Shown here: positions 17,673-26,418 of the stretch, in pieces | Position numbering within the stretch: the first letter of the stretch is position 1 | Layout of the letters: the number at the start of each line of letters is the position of its first letter | Assembly: GCA_020831805.1 (NCBI GenBank) | Contig: JAFIFX010000006.1 | Coordinates: 62,001 to 126,000 of the forward strand | Direction: 5' to 3' | DNA length: 64,000 bases | Source: Planctomycetota bacterium | GTDB lineage: Bacteria; Planctomycetota; Phycisphaerae; Phycisphaerales; UBA1924 | Program-made: the position numbers and the translations under genes | Notes under the pieces: generated by a model | Seen by the model: only the letters and a program-made list of their open reading frames with translations | What the model was told of the DNA's origin: nothing | Databases searched by the model: none

Positions 17673-17797
17673 GGCGGACTCCTGACAGACACTCCAAGGA
17701 CGATGGGGGGTCGAACCCGACGCGGTGCGCCGACACGACAGCCCGTCCGGTGGTTCCGAACCAACCGGTGGGAAGGGATCCTAGGCACCAACCCGGC

Positions 17798-18607
17798 TCA
17801 AGTCATGTCCAGATCACGATCAAGAACGCCCGCCAGCACCGCCGACTGGAGCCGGCCGACCCCGATCGTCGCCTCGGTGAAGCAGGCGTCCGATCCGTCG
17901 GGGGTGCGGTCGAGCCATCCAGACCGAACAAAGCCCTTTTTAAGGTCGTCTCCGGCATGGGCCACCACCGGCTCGATCGTCAGAATCTGACCGGCCAGCA
18001 GCGCCTGTTGTTCATCCGCCAGATCCGAGGGATGCAACGCGAGGGCCGGGGGCTGGTGCATGGCCCGGCCGATCCCGTGGGCGTGGAAGCCCCGGAGCAG
18101 GACGACCCCCTGCCGGGCCGCCTCAGAGGCCATGGCCCCCACCACCGCCGGCCATGCCACGCCGTGCCGGGCGGCCCGGACCCCGGCCAGCGTCACCCGG
18201 CGCGACCCATCCGCGAGGCGGGCCCGCTCCGGAGCCGCCCCGGGCAGCACCCAGGTCCGGGCGGCGTCGGCGTGCCAGCCAAGGTGCTCGCAGACCAGGT
18301 CGGCGGTGATCAGATCCCCGGGGCTGAGCACCCGGCTCGGATCGCTCGCACCCGAGATCTCGTCATTGATGCAGATGCTCACGGCGGCGGGAAAGGGGCC
18401 GTCGGCCAGGTCGTCGCGGTAGCCGAGCATCGCGGGGCGGGCCCCCGCCTTGTCCAGGACGGCCCGGGCCAGCCGGTCGAGCTCGCCGGCACGGACCCCC
18501 GGGGCCGCGGCGGCGCGGACCGCCGCCAGTGCGGCGTCGGCGATGCGTCCGGCACGGCGGACACCGAGCAAGGCCGGCATGCCGTCGGGCTGGTCCGCTC
18601 GGATCAT
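17798..18607 (-). CDS. map: Methionine aminopeptidase, divergent
   Basis: This is a 269-residue protein of the M24 pita-bread fold that removes N-terminal Met from new proteins. Metal-ligand positions are present: Asp in LITADLVCEH, Asp in WHADAARTW, His in HAHGIGRAMHQPP, Glu in GQILTIEPVV and a late Glu in CFTEATIGV. The usual CISVNxxVxHG stretch reads SICINDEISGAS, so the conserved substrate-contacting His (His79 in E. coli) seems replaced. It starts 10 bp after the secY stop. Its place between secY and rpmJ supports the assignment, but overall divergence suggests altered specificity or activity. Confidence 0.85.
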   Translation of the reverse strand: MIRADQPDGMPALLGVRRAGRIADAALAAVRAAAAPGVRAGELDRLARAVLDKAGARPAMLGYRDDLADGPFPAAVSICINDEISGASDPSRVLSPGDLITADLVCEHLGWHADAARTWVLPGAAPERARLADGSRRVTLAGVRAARHGVAWPAVVGAMASEAARQGVVLLRGFHAHGIGRAMHQPPALALHPSDLADEQQALLAGQILTIEPVVAHAGDDLKKGFVRSGWLDRTPDGSDACFTEATIGVGRLQSAVLAGVLDRDLDMT

Positions 18608-18617
18608 GCGATCAGGG

Positions 18618-20009
18618 TCAGCGTCCGGCGGGCGAGCGGGAACCGGTGTCGGTCTGGTCGCCCAGGAACCCCTCGTAGTTGCGCATCAGGAGGTGCGCTT
18701 CGACGCGTTGGAGGAAATCCAGCGCAACAGACACCACGATGAGCAGACCCGTCCCACCCAGGAACTGGGTGACGATGAAGTCGACCTGGAGCCACTGGTT
18801 GACGGTCATGGGCAGCACGGCGATCACGGAGAGGAAGGCCGCGCCGACATAGGTGATGCGTTCCATCACCGCCTCGAGGTACTCGGCGGTTCTTGGGCCC
18901 GGGCGCAGGCCCGGGATGAACGAGCCGTGGTCGCGGAGCTGTTTGGACATGTCTTCAGGGTTGAACTGGACGGTGATCCAGAAGTAGCTGAAGAAGTAGA
19001 CCATGATCACATAGATGAACAGGTAGGGGAACGCGCCCATCTGGAGGTTGTTGTTGAGCCAGTCGACGACGGCGACGGTGGTCGGGCCGGCGTTGGTGGC
19101 CCGGGCGGTCTCGGAGAGGTAGCCGAAGACCACGGTGGGGATGACCATAAGCGAGGAGGCGAAGATGATGGGCATCACGCCGCCGTGGTTGACCTTGAGG
19201 GGCAGGTAGCTGCGCTGGCCGCCGAAGGATCGCTTGCCGCGGGAGTGCTTGGCCTGCTGGACCGGGATGCGGCGCTGGGCGACGGTCAGGAGGACCGCGC
19301 CGGCGACGACGACCACGAAGCCGCCCGCGAGCAGGATCAGGCCCATCCAGCCCATCTTGTTGGGGTCCTCGGCGTCGAAGCCGTTGTAGACGGACATCAA
19401 GGCGCCTGGCATGCCGGTGAGGATGCCGGCCATGATGATCAGCGAGACGCCGTTGCCGATGCCGTGCTTGTCGATCTGCTCGCCGAGCCACATGAGGAAC
19501 ACGGTGCCGGCGGTCAGGGCGATGGTCGCCATGATCCACCAGACTGGGTTGGCGGCCCACTGGGCGTAGACGAGGTTCTGGGCGGTGATGAACTTGAGCC
19601 AGCCGAGCGCCTGGACCACGCAGAGGCCGACGGTGGCGTAGCGGGTCCACTCCTGGATCTTCTGCATGCCGGTCGGGCCTTCTTCCTTCAGCGCCTTGAG
19701 GCGCGGGGAGACGGCGCCGAAGAGCTGGAAGATGATGGCCGCGGTGATGTAGGGCATGATGCCCAGGCCGAAGATGGTCGACTGGCCGAAGGAGCCGCCG
19801 GAGAAGATGGCGACATACTGCGAGATGCGGCCGGCCGCGGAGCCGGTGGCCGCCTGGGTCTCGAAGTAGCTGGACAGGGCGCCCTGGTTGACGCCGGGCA
19901 GGGGGATCCAGAAGCCGATGCGGTAGACCGCGAGCATGCCGAGCGTGAAGAGGATCTTGCTGCGCAGCTCGGGGATTCGGAACACATTGGCGATGGTCTG
20001 AAACAGCAT
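18618..20009 (-). CDS. secY: Protein translocase subunit SecY
   Basis: This is a 463-residue protein with ten membrane segments; the first is ILFTLGMLAVYRIGFWIPLPGV. Hallmarks include the plug region, GIMPYITAAIIFQL, and the cytosolic loop with RRIPVQQAKHSRGKRSFGG that docks SecA and ribosomes. It forms the SecYEG channel. I chose ATG 20009 (MLFQTIANVFRIPELR), preceded by GAACGAGAGAC, over an ORF start 51 nt upstream. A 170-bp gap separates it from rplO; adk does not follow. Confidence 0.97.
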   Translation of the reverse strand: MLFQTIANVFRIPELRSKILFTLGMLAVYRIGFWIPLPGVNQGALSSYFETQAATGSAAGRISQYVAIFSGGSFGQSTIFGLGIMPYITAAIIFQLFGAVSPRLKALKEEGPTGMQKIQEWTRYATVGLCVVQALGWLKFITAQNLVYAQWAANPVWWIMATIALTAGTVFLMWLGEQIDKHGIGNGVSLIIMAGILTGMPGALMSVYNGFDAEDPNKMGWMGLILLAGGFVVVVAGAVLLTVAQRRIPVQQAKHSRGKRSFGGQRSYLPLKVNHGGVMPIIFASSLMVIPTVVFGYLSETARATNAGPTTVAVVDWLNNNLQMGAFPYLFIYVIMVYFFSYFWITVQFNPEDMSKQLRDHGSFIPGLRPGPRTAEYLEAVMERITYVGAAFLSVIAVLPMTVNQWLQVDFIVTQFLGGTGLLIVVSVALDFLQRVEAHLLMRNYEGFLGDQTDTGSRSPAGR

Positions 20010-20179
20010 GGTGTCTCTCGTTCCGGCCGGTCGGTCCGGCGATCGGCTTCGTTCCGTCAAAGCCGAACGCCGGGCTGGTCGGGGCGTGGCGGGTGGTCAC
20101 CCGATGGTACGGCCCGCTCGGCCCGGCGTCCGGCGATCGGTCGGGTTGTTTTCACGCCCGCGGGGCTGAGCCGGGGCGG

Positions 20180-20791
20180 TCACTTCTTCTTGAGGACCTC
20201 GCCGCGGGCGAAGGCCTCGGAACGGGCCTTGTGCCAGGCCTGCTTCTTGAGCTTCTTGGTGAGGTTCTTGGGGGTCTGGTCCTCGGCGTTTCGGTCGACG
20301 CCGCGGACGCGGTCCTTGCGGGTGCCGGTCTCGTTGACGGTGCCGCCGGCGTCCTCGATCCGCTTGCGGGCCGAGGCGGTCACGCGGCTGGCGGTGACCT
20401 CGAGCTTGACCTTGAGGGCCTCGTCGCCCTGGGGCAGACCGCCGAGGACCTTGAGGTCACGGGAATCGTCGCGAATGATGCCGGCCTTGGCCAGGGTCTC
20501 GGCGTTGACCGTGCCGCCGTTCTTGAAATCGTCGTGCGCGACGATCTTGCCGAGGTTGACGGCCCAGAACTCGGTGCGGAAGTTGGTGTTCGAGAAGCCG
20601 AACTTGGGCATGCGCCGGAAGAACGGCATCTGGCCGCCCTCGAACTGGAAACGGGTGGAGTGGCCGGAGCGGGAGCCGGCGCCCTTCTGGCCGCGCCCGG
20701 AGGTCTTGCCGTGGCCCGAGCCGACGCCGCGTCCGACGCGCTTGCGCTTCTTGTATTGACCGGCGATCGCGGTGACTTCGTGGATCATCAT
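20180..20791 (-). CDS. rplO: 50S ribosomal protein L15 with C-terminal extension
   Basis: This is a 203-residue protein. The Gly/Arg/Lys-rich start KKRKRVGRGVGSGHGKTSGR and the strand KVLGGLPQGDEALKVKLEVT identify L15. Typical L15 is about 145 residues; here about 55 basic residues follow the core and end EVLKKK. The rpmD gene, usually between rpsE and rplO, is absent; only 70 bp separate the two here. The start may be ATG 20791 or the adjacent ATG 20788. Confidence 0.96.
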   Translation of the reverse strand: MMIHEVTAIAGQYKKRKRVGRGVGSGHGKTSGRGQKGAGSRSGHSTRFQFEGGQMPFFRRMPKFGFSNTNFRTEFWAVNLGKIVAHDDFKNGGTVNAETLAKAGIIRDDSRDLKVLGGLPQGDEALKVKLEVTASRVTASARKRIEDAGGTVNETGTRKDRVRGVDRNAEDQTPKNLTKKLKKQAWHKARSEAFARGEVLKKK

Positions 20792-20861
20792 CTCGGGGCA
20801 CTCCCGGGAAACGGGTGTCTGGCTCGGTGACCGGCTCGGGGCCGGACTGGAAAAAACTCAA

Positions 20862-21593
20862 TCAGGTGCTGGATTCGGCGGACTCGGTGGCCGGCGCACT
20901 CTGCGGTGCGGCGTCCTGCTGCTGGGCCGGGGCCGGGCCACGACCGCGGCCGCCCCCTCCGCCACCGCCACGGGGCCCGCCGCGACCACCGCGACCCCCT
21001 CGGCGGTCCTGGCCGATGGTGTTGACGGGGGCCTTCATCTTTTCGCCCTCGGCACGGACAGGCATGAAGCGCTTGCCGCGATCGATCCGGTCCTCGATAT
21101 CGGTGCTGGCGATCTCGACGCCGCGGAGCTCGGCGACCTGCTCGCGGGTGCGGAGCTGCTCGAAGCCGTCGAACATCGCCTTGACGGTGTTGAGCTTGCC
21201 GGTCGAGCCGTAGCACTTGGAGAGGCAGTCGGTGATGCCGGCCATCTCGAGGACGGCGCGGACGGTGCCGCCGGCGACGACGCCGGTACCGGGCGAGGCC
21301 GGCAGCAGGCGCACCTTGCTCGAGCAGAAACGACCTTCGACCTCGTGGGGCAGGGTGGTGCCCGACATGGGGATGGTCGTCAGCGATCGCTTGGCCTGCT
21401 TCTCGGCCTTCTCGATCGCGGTGGGCACCTCGGGGCTCTTGGCGTAGCCGTAGCCGACCCGGCCGCGTCGGTCACCGACGACCACAAGGGCGCCGAAGCT
21501 GAAGCGGCGGCCGCCCTTGACGGTGGCGCTGGTGCGGTAGATACCGACCGTGTGGGACTCGATATTGGTTGACTCTTCGAGGATCTCAGGCAT
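20862..21593 (-). CDS. rpsE: 30S ribosomal protein S5 with Gly/Arg-rich tail
   Basis: This is a 243-residue protein. The core shows the S5 double-stranded RNA-binding motif SFGALVVVGDRRGRVGYGYAK and the C-terminal domain GTGVVAGGTVRAVLEMAGI. S5 takes part in decoding accuracy and mRNA helicase activity at the entry tunnel. After about residue 170 there is an extension with a Gly/Arg-rich stretch (RRGGRGGRGGPRGGGGGGG) and an Ala/Pro/Gln end, resembling an RNA-binding RGG tail. ATG 21593 is 12 bp after rplR. Confidence 0.97.
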   Translation of the reverse strand: MPEILEESTNIESHTVGIYRTSATVKGGRRFSFGALVVVGDRRGRVGYGYAKSPEVPTAIEKAEKQAKRSLTTIPMSGTTLPHEVEGRFCSSKVRLLPASPGTGVVAGGTVRAVLEMAGITDCLSKCYGSTGKLNTVKAMFDGFEQLRTREQVAELRGVEIASTDIEDRIDRGKRFMPVRAEGEKMKAPVNTIGQDRRGGRGGRGGPRGGGGGGGRGRGPAPAQQQDAAPQSAPATESAESST

Positions 21594-21605
21594 CGTTTAC
21601 TCTTT

Positions 21606-21971
21606 TCAGAACTCGAGGCCGGCCTTGCGGGCGGCATCAGCCAGCGCCTTGACGCGCCCGTGGTACTTGAACCCGCCGCGATCGAACACGACCGCGGTGA
21701 CGCCGGCCTGCTTGGCCCGCTCGGCGATGGCCGAGCCGACGACCTCGGCCGCGGAGGCATTCCCCGTGCCCCCGGAGACCGAGACGCCCTTGTCCCGGGT
21801 CGAGGCGCTGGCCAGGGTCACCCCGGCCAGGTCGTCCACGACCTGGACATACATGTGATTCAGCGAACGGTACACGGTCAGCCGCGGACGCTCGGGCGTG
21901 CCGATGACCCGCTTGCGGATCCCGGTGCGGCGTCGGCTGCGGCGGACGGCTTTCTGCTTGTTCTTGTTCAT
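21606..21971 (-). CDS. rplR: 50S ribosomal protein L18
   Basis: This is a 121-residue protein with [19 protein letters not shown] and [20 protein letters not shown], the L18 signatures for binding 5S rRNA. I took ATG 21971 ([11 protein letters not shown]), preceded by GGAGAG, instead of an ATG 15 nt upstream. Order rplF-rplR-rpsE is conserved. Confidence 0.97.
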   Translation of the reverse strand: MNKNKQKAVRRSRRRTGIRKRVIGTPERPRLTVYRSLNHMYVQVVDDLAGVTLASASTRDKGVSVSGGTGNASAAEVVGSAIAERAKQAGVTAVVFDRGGFKYHGRVKALADAARKAGLEF

Positions 21972-22012
21972 AACTGCACTCTCCATCGCCCCGACCGGCG
22001 GGGCCGGAAGCC

Positions 22013-22567
22013 TTACTTGCCGAACGCCTTACCCTGCTTACGCTGGATGACCTCATCCGAGTACTTGATCCCCTTGCCGTTGTACGGCTCGGGCTTGCGC
22101 TTGGCCCGGACCTTGGCGGCGAAGTGGCCGACCTCCTGCTTGTCCGCGCCGGTGATGGTGATCAACTGCTTCTCCACCGCGACGGTCAGCCCCTGCGGCA
22201 CCGGCACCTCGATGCGGTTGGCGAAGCCGACCTTCAGTGAGAGATTCTGGCCCTGGAGCGCGCCGCTCCAGCCGACGCCGACGATCTCCAGCTTCTTCTC
22301 GTAGCCCTTGGTCACGCCCTCGATCATGTTGTTGATCAGCGAGCGGGTCGTGCCCCAGTATGCACGGAGCTGGCGGTCCTCAGTGGCCTTCGCCTCGTCC
22401 ACACCGACCGAGATGCTCTTCTCCGACTCGTCCCAGGTCACGCTCAGCTCGGGGCGGTGCTCCATGCTCAGCTTGCCCTTGGGTCCTTCCACGGAGATAG
22501 TCCGGCCCGAGATCGAGACCTTCACATTCTTGGGAACGGAGACTGGTTTGCGGCCGATTCGGGACAT
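22013..22567 (-). CDS. rplF: 50S ribosomal protein L6
   Basis: This is a 184-residue protein beginning [19 protein letters not shown] and ending near [20 protein letters not shown], the L6 C-terminal signature. L6 lies near the factor-binding site of the large subunit. ATG 22567 follows AAGGAAACG. Length is typical. Confidence 0.97.
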   Translation of the reverse strand: MSRIGRKPVSVPKNVKVSISGRTISVEGPKGKLSMEHRPELSVTWDESEKSISVGVDEAKATEDRQLRAYWGTTRSLINNMIEGVTKGYEKKLEIVGVGWSGALQGQNLSLKVGFANRIEVPVPQGLTVAVEKQLITITGADKQEVGHFAAKVRAKRKPEPYNGKGIKYSDEVIQRKQGKAFGK

Positions 22568-22646
22568 GATTCGTTTCCTTGTCTGTCGTCGTCATCCGAC
22601 GCGTTCTGACGCCGGGGATTCCAGACGATCGGGGTGGTTCTCTCGG

Positions 22647-23045
22647 TCAGCTCACGGTGCAGAGCAGCTCGCCGCCGACCTTCTGGTCGCGGCACATACG
22701 GTCGGACAGCACGCCCCTGGAGGTCGAGACGATCGAGATGCCCAGGCCCTGCACGGGCGAGGGGATGTCGTCGACCTTCCTGTAGACCCGGCGGCCGGGC
22801 TTGGAGGCCCGGTCGAGGGCGTGGATCAGGGTTTCGCCGCGGGGGCCGTACTTGAGGGAGATGAGAATCTTCCCCTGGCGACCGTCCTCGACGACCTCGT
22901 AGCCGGAGATGTAGCCCTCGGCCTGGAGGACATCGGCGATGCCGCGGCAGACCTTGCTGTTGAGCACGGTCACATGCTTGCCCCGGTTCCGCACGGTATT
23001 GCGGATGCGGGTGAGCATATCGGCGATGGGATCACTCATGGACAT
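22647..23045 (-). CDS. rpsH: 30S ribosomal protein S8
   Basis: This is a 132-residue protein starting SMSDPIADMLTRIRN and ending with GLGISIVSTSRGVLSDRMCR…GGELLCTVS, the conserved S8 RNA-binding C-terminus. In E. coli, S8 represses the spc operon by binding its mRNA near rplE. The alternative start at ATG 23039 is equally close to the family N-terminus. Confidence 0.97.
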   Translation of the reverse strand: MSMSDPIADMLTRIRNTVRNRGKHVTVLNSKVCRGIADVLQAEGYISGYEVVEDGRQGKILISLKYGPRGETLIHALDRASKPGRRVYRKVDDIPSPVQGLGISIVSTSRGVLSDRMCRDQKVGGELLCTVS

Positions 23046-23096
23046 GGGTGTAGCCTTTTCCTTCCTGCCGCCGGCGTCACGCGCCGGCGTTGCCGA

Positions 23097-23282
23097 TTAC
23101 CAGCTCGCCTTCCGCATGCCTGGGATCTTGCCCTCGAGGGCGAGCTTCCGCAGCATGATGCGGGAAATCCTGAACTTGCGGTACACGCCCCGCGCGCGGC
23201 CGGTGAGCTGGCACCGGCGCACGATCCGCGAGGAGTACTTGGGGGTTCTGTTGCTTTTCGCCACCTGGGCCTTGGTCGCCAT
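23097..23282 (-). CDS. rpsN: 30S ribosomal protein S14, short zinc-free (C-minus) form
   Basis: This is a 61-residue protein ending [12 protein letters not shown], the short S14 type that normally holds zinc with four cysteines. Here [21 protein letters not shown] of the zinc form appears as [20 protein letters not shown] plus M. Only Cys24 remains, so it is a zinc-independent version. ATG 23282 is preceded by GGAGCGAAAG. It lies between rplE and rpsH as usual. Confidence 0.95.
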   Translation of the reverse strand: MATKAQVAKSNRTPKYSSRIVRRCQLTGRARGVYRKFRISRIMLRKLALEGKIPGMRKASW

Positions 23283-23306
23283 GGTCTTTCGCTCCTTCGG
23301 AAGGCG

Positions 23307-23939
23307 TTATTTCTTCGCCTTCTTGACGGCGGGCTTGCGGAAAGGCATGCCCAGCTCATCGAGGACGAACTTGCTCAGTTCGGGGTTCGAGTTGCTGAAC
23401 GAGAAGTTGATGTTCATGCCGTGCGTAAAGTTCTGCTCGGCCATGTTGATCTCGGGGAACACGCCCTGCTCGGTCAGGCCCATCGAGTAGTTGCCCTGGC
23501 GGTCGAACGCCTTGTCGTTGAGCCCGCGGAAGTCCTTGATACGCGGGGTGGTCAGGTTGACCAGGCGGTCCATGAAGTGCCACATGCGGTCGCGCCGCAG
23601 CGTGACCATCGCCGCCGTGTCGTAGCCGGCACGCACCTTGAAGTTCGAGACCGACTTCTTCGCCGAGATCATCACGGGCTTCTGGCCGGAGATGGTCCGG
23701 AGCGTGTGGAGCACGGACTCTTTCACATTGGCGGGAACCTTGGTGCCGTCGAGATGGCGGCCCATGTTCACATTGATGGTGATCTTCTCGAGCTCGGGCT
23801 GGGCCATGCGGTTGGCCAGCCCGAACTTCTCGGCGATCTTGGGACGGACCTCGTCGTCGAAGCGGGCGCGCATCCGGGGCATGTTCGGCTGCTTGGCCGC
23901 GTCCATCGTCGCCTGATCTACTTGCTGTTTCTTGGCCAT
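23307..23939 (-). CDS. rplE: 50S ribosomal protein L5
   Basis: This is a 210-residue protein with the L5 core KITINVNMG, SGQKPVMISAKKSVSNFKVR and DFRGLNDKAFDRQGNYSMGL. L5 binds 5S rRNA and contacts P-site tRNA. The N-terminus is about 20 residues longer than in E. coli, and a short Lys-rich tail ends the protein. ATG 23939 (MAKKQQVDQ) was chosen; GAGGGAACAGACCC lies upstream. Confidence 0.97.
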   Translation of the reverse strand: MAKKQQVDQATMDAAKQPNMPRMRARFDDEVRPKIAEKFGLANRMAQPELEKITINVNMGRHLDGTKVPANVKESVLHTLRTISGQKPVMISAKKSVSNFKVRAGYDTAAMVTLRRDRMWHFMDRLVNLTTPRIKDFRGLNDKAFDRQGNYSMGLTEQGVFPEINMAEQNFTHGMNINFSFSNSNPELSKFVLDELGMPFRKPAVKKAKK

Positions 23940-24008
23940 GGGTCTGTTCCCTCCGCCCCGGCGGGCGGGGTGGTTCGCCGCACGCCGCACTCAGCGGCGT
24001 GGGACTGA

Positions 24009-24341
24009 TTACTTCTTCGGTCCCCTGATCTCTCCGAACGACTGGCCGTCGCGGACCGCGACACGGTGCTTGCTGCCATCCTCGCGGCTCTCGAACCGGA
24101 CGCGGGTGGCCCGGCCCTCTGCGATGGGCGACACATTGGAGATGTGGATGGGCATCTCCTTGGTGATGATCCCGCCCTGGGGGTTGAGCTGGGTCGGGCG
24201 GACATGGCGCTTGCGCACATTCACGCCTTTGACGAGCACGCGGTCGGTCTTGGTGATGATCTCGAGGACCTCACCGGTCTGACCTTTGTAGTCCCCGGCG
24301 GTCACGATGACCTGGTCACCTTTGCGGACATGCTTGGGCAT
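24009..24341 (-). CDS. rplX: 50S ribosomal protein L24
   Basis: This is a 110-residue protein with the KOW motif KGDQVIVTAGDYKGQTGEVLEI and KRHVRPTQLNPQGGI. L24 initiates large-subunit assembly near the exit tunnel. I chose ATG 24341, which shares one base with the rplN stop (TGATG) and has GGAGGTG 6 nt upstream, so the two are translationally coupled. Confidence 0.97.
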   Translation of the reverse strand: MPKHVRKGDQVIVTAGDYKGQTGEVLEIITKTDRVLVKGVNVRKRHVRPTQLNPQGGIITKEMPIHISNVSPIAEGRATRVRFESREDGSKHRVAVRDGQSFGEIRGPKK

Positions 24342-24727
24342 CACACCACCTCCGGAGCGAGCGAGACGATCTTCATATAGTTCTTCTCACGCAGCTCGCG
24401 GGCGACGGGCCCGAAAATGCGCGTCCCCTTGGGGTTGCCGTCGTCGTTGATCAGCACCACCGCGGAGGTGTCGAACTTCACATAGGACCCGTCCTTGCGG
24501 CGGGTGCTCTTGGCCGTGCGGACGATGACGGCCTTGGACTTGTCGCCGGCCTTGATATCCGAGCCGGGCAGCGCCTTCTTGACGCTGACGAGCACGCGGT
24601 CGCCCACGCCCGCGGTCTTGCGGGTGAACGAGCCCGAGCTGGTCGAGCCGCCGTACACGCGGATGACATAGGCGATCTTGGCGCCCGAGTTGTCCGCGAC
24701 TTCGCACCTGGATTCTTGCTGGAGCAT
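24341..24727 (-). CDS. rplN: 50S ribosomal protein L14
   Basis: This is a 128-residue protein starting [17 protein letters not shown] and carrying the family signature [21 protein letters not shown]. It takes part in intersubunit bridges. It overlaps rplX by one base. A small insertion ([13 protein letters not shown]) occurs near residue 28. Confidence 0.97.
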   Translation of the reverse strand: MLQQESRCEVADNSGAKIAYVIRVYGGSTSSGSFTRKTAGVGDRVLVSVKKALPGSDIKAGDKSKAVIVRTAKSTRRKDGSYVKFDTSAVVLINDDGNPKGTRIFGPVARELREKNYMKIVSLAPEVV

Positions 24728-24787
24728 GGTGGCCTTGCTTTCTTCGGTGGTGACCGGGCCTCGGGGAAGGCCGGGTTCGGGCGTCGT

Positions 24788-25060
24788 TTACCCGCCCCGC
24801 TTCTCGACGATCCGGTTGATCTTCCAGCTCTTGGTCTTGCTGATCGGGCGGCACTGGACGATCTCGACGATGTCGCCGTTGTGCGACTCGTTGTTCTCGT
24901 CGTGGCAGTGCAGCACGGTCCGCTTGCTGATGAACTTGCCGTACTTGGGGTGCTTGGCCCGGTACTCGATCACGACTTTGCGGGTTTTGTCCCGCGCGTC
25001 GGTCTGCACCACGCCGATCTGAGCGCCCGTGACTTCTGTTTCGCTCATCGTCTGCTCCAT
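24788..25060 (-). CDS. rpsQ: 30S ribosomal protein S17
   Basis: This is a 90-residue OB-fold protein with GVVQTDARDKTRKVVIEY and the C-terminal GDIVEIVQCRPISKTKSWKI. It binds the 5' domain of 16S rRNA. ATG 25060 lies 2 bp after the rpmC stop; a start 12 nt later (MSETEV) is an alternative. Confidence 0.96.
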   Translation of the reverse strand: MEQTMSETEVTGAQIGVVQTDARDKTRKVVIEYRAKHPKYGKFISKRTVLHCHDENNESHNGDIVEIVQCRPISKTKSWKINRIVEKRGG

Positions 25061-25062
25061 CG

Positions 25063-25254
25063 TCAGGCCTTCGCCCGCGCGGTCTGCTCGGTCAGAAGCC
25101 TGGCGATATCCCGCCGGAGCTTCATGAACTGGGTGGTGTCCTCGATCTTCTCCGAGGCACGCTTGTTCTTCAGCGCGAACAGCTTGGCCCGGAGTCGGCC
25201 CAGCTCTTCGGCAATCTCTTCGGTCTTCATCGCTCTGACCTCAGTGCCGTTCAT
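25063..25254 (-). CDS. rpmC: 50S ribosomal protein L29
   Basis: This is a 63-residue helical-hairpin protein: EELGRLRAKLFALKNKRASE and LRRDIARLLTEQ are the L29 signature. It sits at the tunnel exit where nascent-chain factors bind. ATG 25254 was chosen because AAGGAGGTT precedes it at ideal spacing; ATG 25230 (MKTEEIAEE) would give the more usual N-terminus and also has TGAGGT upstream. Confidence 0.95.
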   Translation of the reverse strand: MNGTEVRAMKTEEIAEELGRLRAKLFALKNKRASEKIEDTTQFMKLRRDIARLLTEQTARAKA

Positions 25255-25265
25255 GCCGAACCTCC

Positions 25266-25691
25266 TTACGCCTCGACCCGGCGGCCGATCATGCGGCAAC
25301 GCACGGGCATCTTCATGGCCACGCGGAAGAACGCCTCCCGCGCACGCGTCTCGCTCACACCGGCCAGCTCGAACAGCACCGTCCCGGGCCGGACACGGGC
25401 CGCCCAGTAGTCCACGTCCGCCTTGCCCTTGCCCATGCGGGTTTCGAGCGGCTTCTTGGACACGGGCTTGTCCGGGAACACCCGGATGAAGAGCTTGCCC
25501 TCACGCTTGAGGTAGTGCTGGCAGGCGATACGCCCCGCCTCGATGCAGTTGCTCTTCAGCCAGCACCCGTCGAGCGCCTGCAGGCCGTAGTCGCCGAAGG
25601 CGACATAGTTGCCCTTGGTCGCCTTCCGGTCGCGGACGCGGCGGAACTCTTTGCGGTGCTTGACTCGCTTGGGAATCTTATAGGGAGGCAT
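25266..25691 (-). CDS. rplP: 50S ribosomal protein L16
   Basis: This is a 141-residue protein beginning [20 protein letters not shown] and containing [20 protein letters not shown] and [14 protein letters not shown], standard L16 motifs. L16 contacts the A- and P-site tRNA elbow region. Position between rpsC and rpmC is conserved. Confidence 0.97.
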   Translation of the reverse strand: MPPYKIPKRVKHRKEFRRVRDRKATKGNYVAFGDYGLQALDGCWLKSNCIEAGRIACQHYLKREGKLFIRVFPDKPVSKKPLETRMGKGKADVDYWAARVRPGTVLFELAGVSETRAREAFFRVAMKMPVRCRMIGRRVEA

Positions 25692-25711
25692 CGCTCAAAC
25701 CCCTTCCGGTC

Positions 25712-26416
25712 TCAACGGCGTCCGCGGGCGCGGGCCCGGGCGCCCGCCGCGTTGGACTGGTTTTCTTCCTGATCGTTCGCGGCGTACTCGCCCTTGTAGA
25801 TCCACACCTTCACGCCGATGGCGCCGTAGGTCGTGAAGCTCTCCGCGAACCCGTAGTTCACATTGGCCTGCAGCGTGCTCAGTGGCAGCGAGCCCAGGCG
25901 GACATCCAGCGTGCGGCTCATCTCGGCCCCGCCCAGGCGGCCCGAGATCTGGATCTTCACGCCCTGCGCCCCGGCCTGCATGACCGCCTCGGCACGCATC
26001 TTGACGACGCGCCGGAAGCCCATGCGCTTCTTGAGCTGCTCGGCCACGCTCTCGGCGACCAGCTGGGCCTCCAGGTCCGGCTCGCGGATCTCGATGATCG
26101 AGATCGACACCTTCCGGCCCGTCATGTACTGCAGCTCCTCGGTCATCCGGTCGACCTCGGCGCCCTTCGGCCCGATCACCAGACCCGGCCGGGCCGTGCG
26201 GATGATGATCTTCAGCTCCTCGCGGGTGCGCTCGATGTGGATCTCCGACACGGCCGCGTTCGGCGGCGTGCGGTTGAGCCGCTTGTCGAGGTGCTTGCGG
26301 ATCAGCTCGTCCTCGACGAGCAGCTCCCCGTACAGCGCCTTGGGGGCGTACCAGCGGGAGCGGTGGGCCTCGGTCACCCCGAGGCGGAATCCGAATGGAT
26401 GCGTCTTCTGTCCCAT
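25712..26416 (-). CDS. rpsC: 30S ribosomal protein S3
   Basis: This is a 234-residue protein, MGQKTHPFGFRLGVTEAHRS at the start, KH domain with ARPGLVIGPKGAEVDRM, and C-terminal domain with GVKIQISGRLGGAEMSRT and GAIGVKVWIYKGEY. It forms the mRNA entry channel with S4 and S5. The end is a short Ala/Arg-rich tail. ATG 26416 lies 2 nt after the rplV stop. Confidence 0.97.
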   Translation of the reverse strand: MGQKTHPFGFRLGVTEAHRSRWYAPKALYGELLVEDELIRKHLDKRLNRTPPNAAVSEIHIERTREELKIIIRTARPGLVIGPKGAEVDRMTEELQYMTGRKVSISIIEIREPDLEAQLVAESVAEQLKKRMGFRRVVKMRAEAVMQAGAQGVKIQISGRLGGAEMSRTLDVRLGSLPLSTLQANVNYGFAESFTTYGAIGVKVWIYKGEYAANDQEENQSNAAGARARARGRR

Positions 26417-26418
26417 GA

